Below are positions 63,566 through 64,000 of a DNA stretch of 64,000 nucleotides, one piece after another. Under the pieces are notes generated by a model. It saw nothing but the letters and a program-made list of their open reading frames with translations, ran no database searches and was not told where the DNA came from. This stretch comes from JAHECE01 sp963780675. Lineage in GTDB: Bacteria > Actinomycetota > Actinomycetes > Actinomycetales > JAHECE01. The stretch covers positions 372,001 to 436,000 of the forward strand of contig CAWACR010000010.1 of the NCBI GenBank assembly GCA_963780675.1. The letters are read 5' to 3'. How positions within the stretch are numbered: position 1 is the first letter of the stretch; the number at the start of each line of letters is the position of its first letter. A program made the position numbers and the translations under genes.

Positions 63566-64000
63566 GACGGCGGCGGGGATCATCCGGGTCGAGGAGCTGA
63601 CGAAGGACTTCGGGCCCGTCCGGGCGGTCGATCACCTCAGCTTCACGGTCGCTCCCGGGCGCGTGACCGGGTTCCTCGGGCCCAACGGGGCCGGCAAGAC
63701 GACGACGCTGCGGATGCTCCTCGGCCTCGTCCGCCCGACGTCCGGTTCTGCGACGATCGACGGGTCTGCGTACGCGGCGATCCCCCGGCCTCTGCGGGTC
63801 GTGGGCGCCTCGTTGGAGGCGTCGAGCTTCCACCCGGGCCGCAGCGCGCGCGACCACCTGCGCGTCCTGGCCCTACAGGCCGGGGTCCCGGACTCCCGGG
63901 CCGACGACCTGCTGGCGCTCGTCGGGCTGGCGGAGGTGGCGAACCGGCGCGTCGCGGGCTTCTCGCTCGGGATGCGCCAGCGCCTCGGCCTCGCCACCAC
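63564..64000 (+). CDS. ABC transporter ATP-binding protein, partial
   Basis: Runs off the right edge; 145 residues visible. RVEELTKDFGPVRAVDHLSFTVAPGRVTGFLGPNGAGKTTTLRMLLGLVRPTSG (Walker A) and the signature FSLGMRQRLGLATT mark an exporter-type ATPase of the CcmA/DrrA style. It follows the two-component pair closely, so the pair may regulate this transporter (as in BceRS-like modules). ATG 63564. Confidence 0.9.
   Translation, partial: MTAAGIIRVEELTKDFGPVRAVDHLSFTVAPGRVTGFLGPNGAGKTTTLRMLLGLVRPTSGSATIDGSAYAAIPRPLRVVGASLEASSFHPGRSARDHLRVLALQAGVPDSRADDLLALVGLAEVANRRVAGFSLGMRQRLGLAT

Overview
The window is high-GC chromosomal DNA from an actinobacterium, most likely in the order Micrococcales (a Cellulomonas-like lineage is my best guess; genus not proven). 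Supporting signs are NucS mismatch repair, a Rho with a long disordered insertion, bL31 followed by prfA and prmC, the argS-lysA-hom-thrC-thrB-rho order leading into the ATP synthase operon, frequent GTG starts, and RNAs without encoded CCA. A full adhE suggests the cell can ferment.

Layout. 1-5,100: fluoride-channel gene with a DUF190 neighbour, glycerate kinase, an AI-2E-type permease, a NYN/OST-HTH RNA-binding protein and tmRNA. 5,100-16,200: membrane and secreted proteins, smpB, the division module prfB-ftsE-ftsX-M23 hydrolase, and a Bcr-type drug exporter. 16,200-18,640: a DUF222/HNH (13E12-like) nuclease gene with a LexA box inside its promoter. 18,680-23,520: a seven-gene Tad/Flp pilus operon. 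23,800-29,050: lipoprotein, PKD protein, lycopene cyclase, two alpha/beta hydrolases and a small zinc-binding protein. 29,050-53,250: a conserved housekeeping block on the minus strand (argS, lysA, hom, thrC, thrB, rho, rpmE, prfA, prmC, tsaC, wecA-like, atpI-like, atpBEFHAGDC, DUF2550, nucS), interrupted by two plus-strand genes (VanZ-like, beta-CASP nuclease). 53,300-64,000: DUF4190-like protein, tRNA-Arg(CCG), adhE, secreted M23 peptidase, two CNNM/CorC-like proteins, a two-component system and the start of an ABC ATPase.

How it fits together. tmRNA and SmpB form the trans-translation system. FtsEX and the adjacent coiled-coil M23 protein form a division hydrolase-control module. Release factors 1 and 2, PrmC and TsaC serve translation. 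LysA, Hom, ThrC and ThrB make lysine and threonine.

The most important caveat is that adhE, atpA, atpB, atpD, atpG, hom, thrB and thrC are all broken by small frameshifts, although every piece of the conserved protein is present in order. These look like local sequence errors rather than real pseudogenes. I saw no prophage, insertion sequence or CRISPR array. The least explained DNA is a 326-base intergenic region of nested inverted repeats (29,043-29,368), a perfect 37-bp inverted repeat near tmRNA with a partial copy 41 kb away, and many short in-frame tandem repeats.
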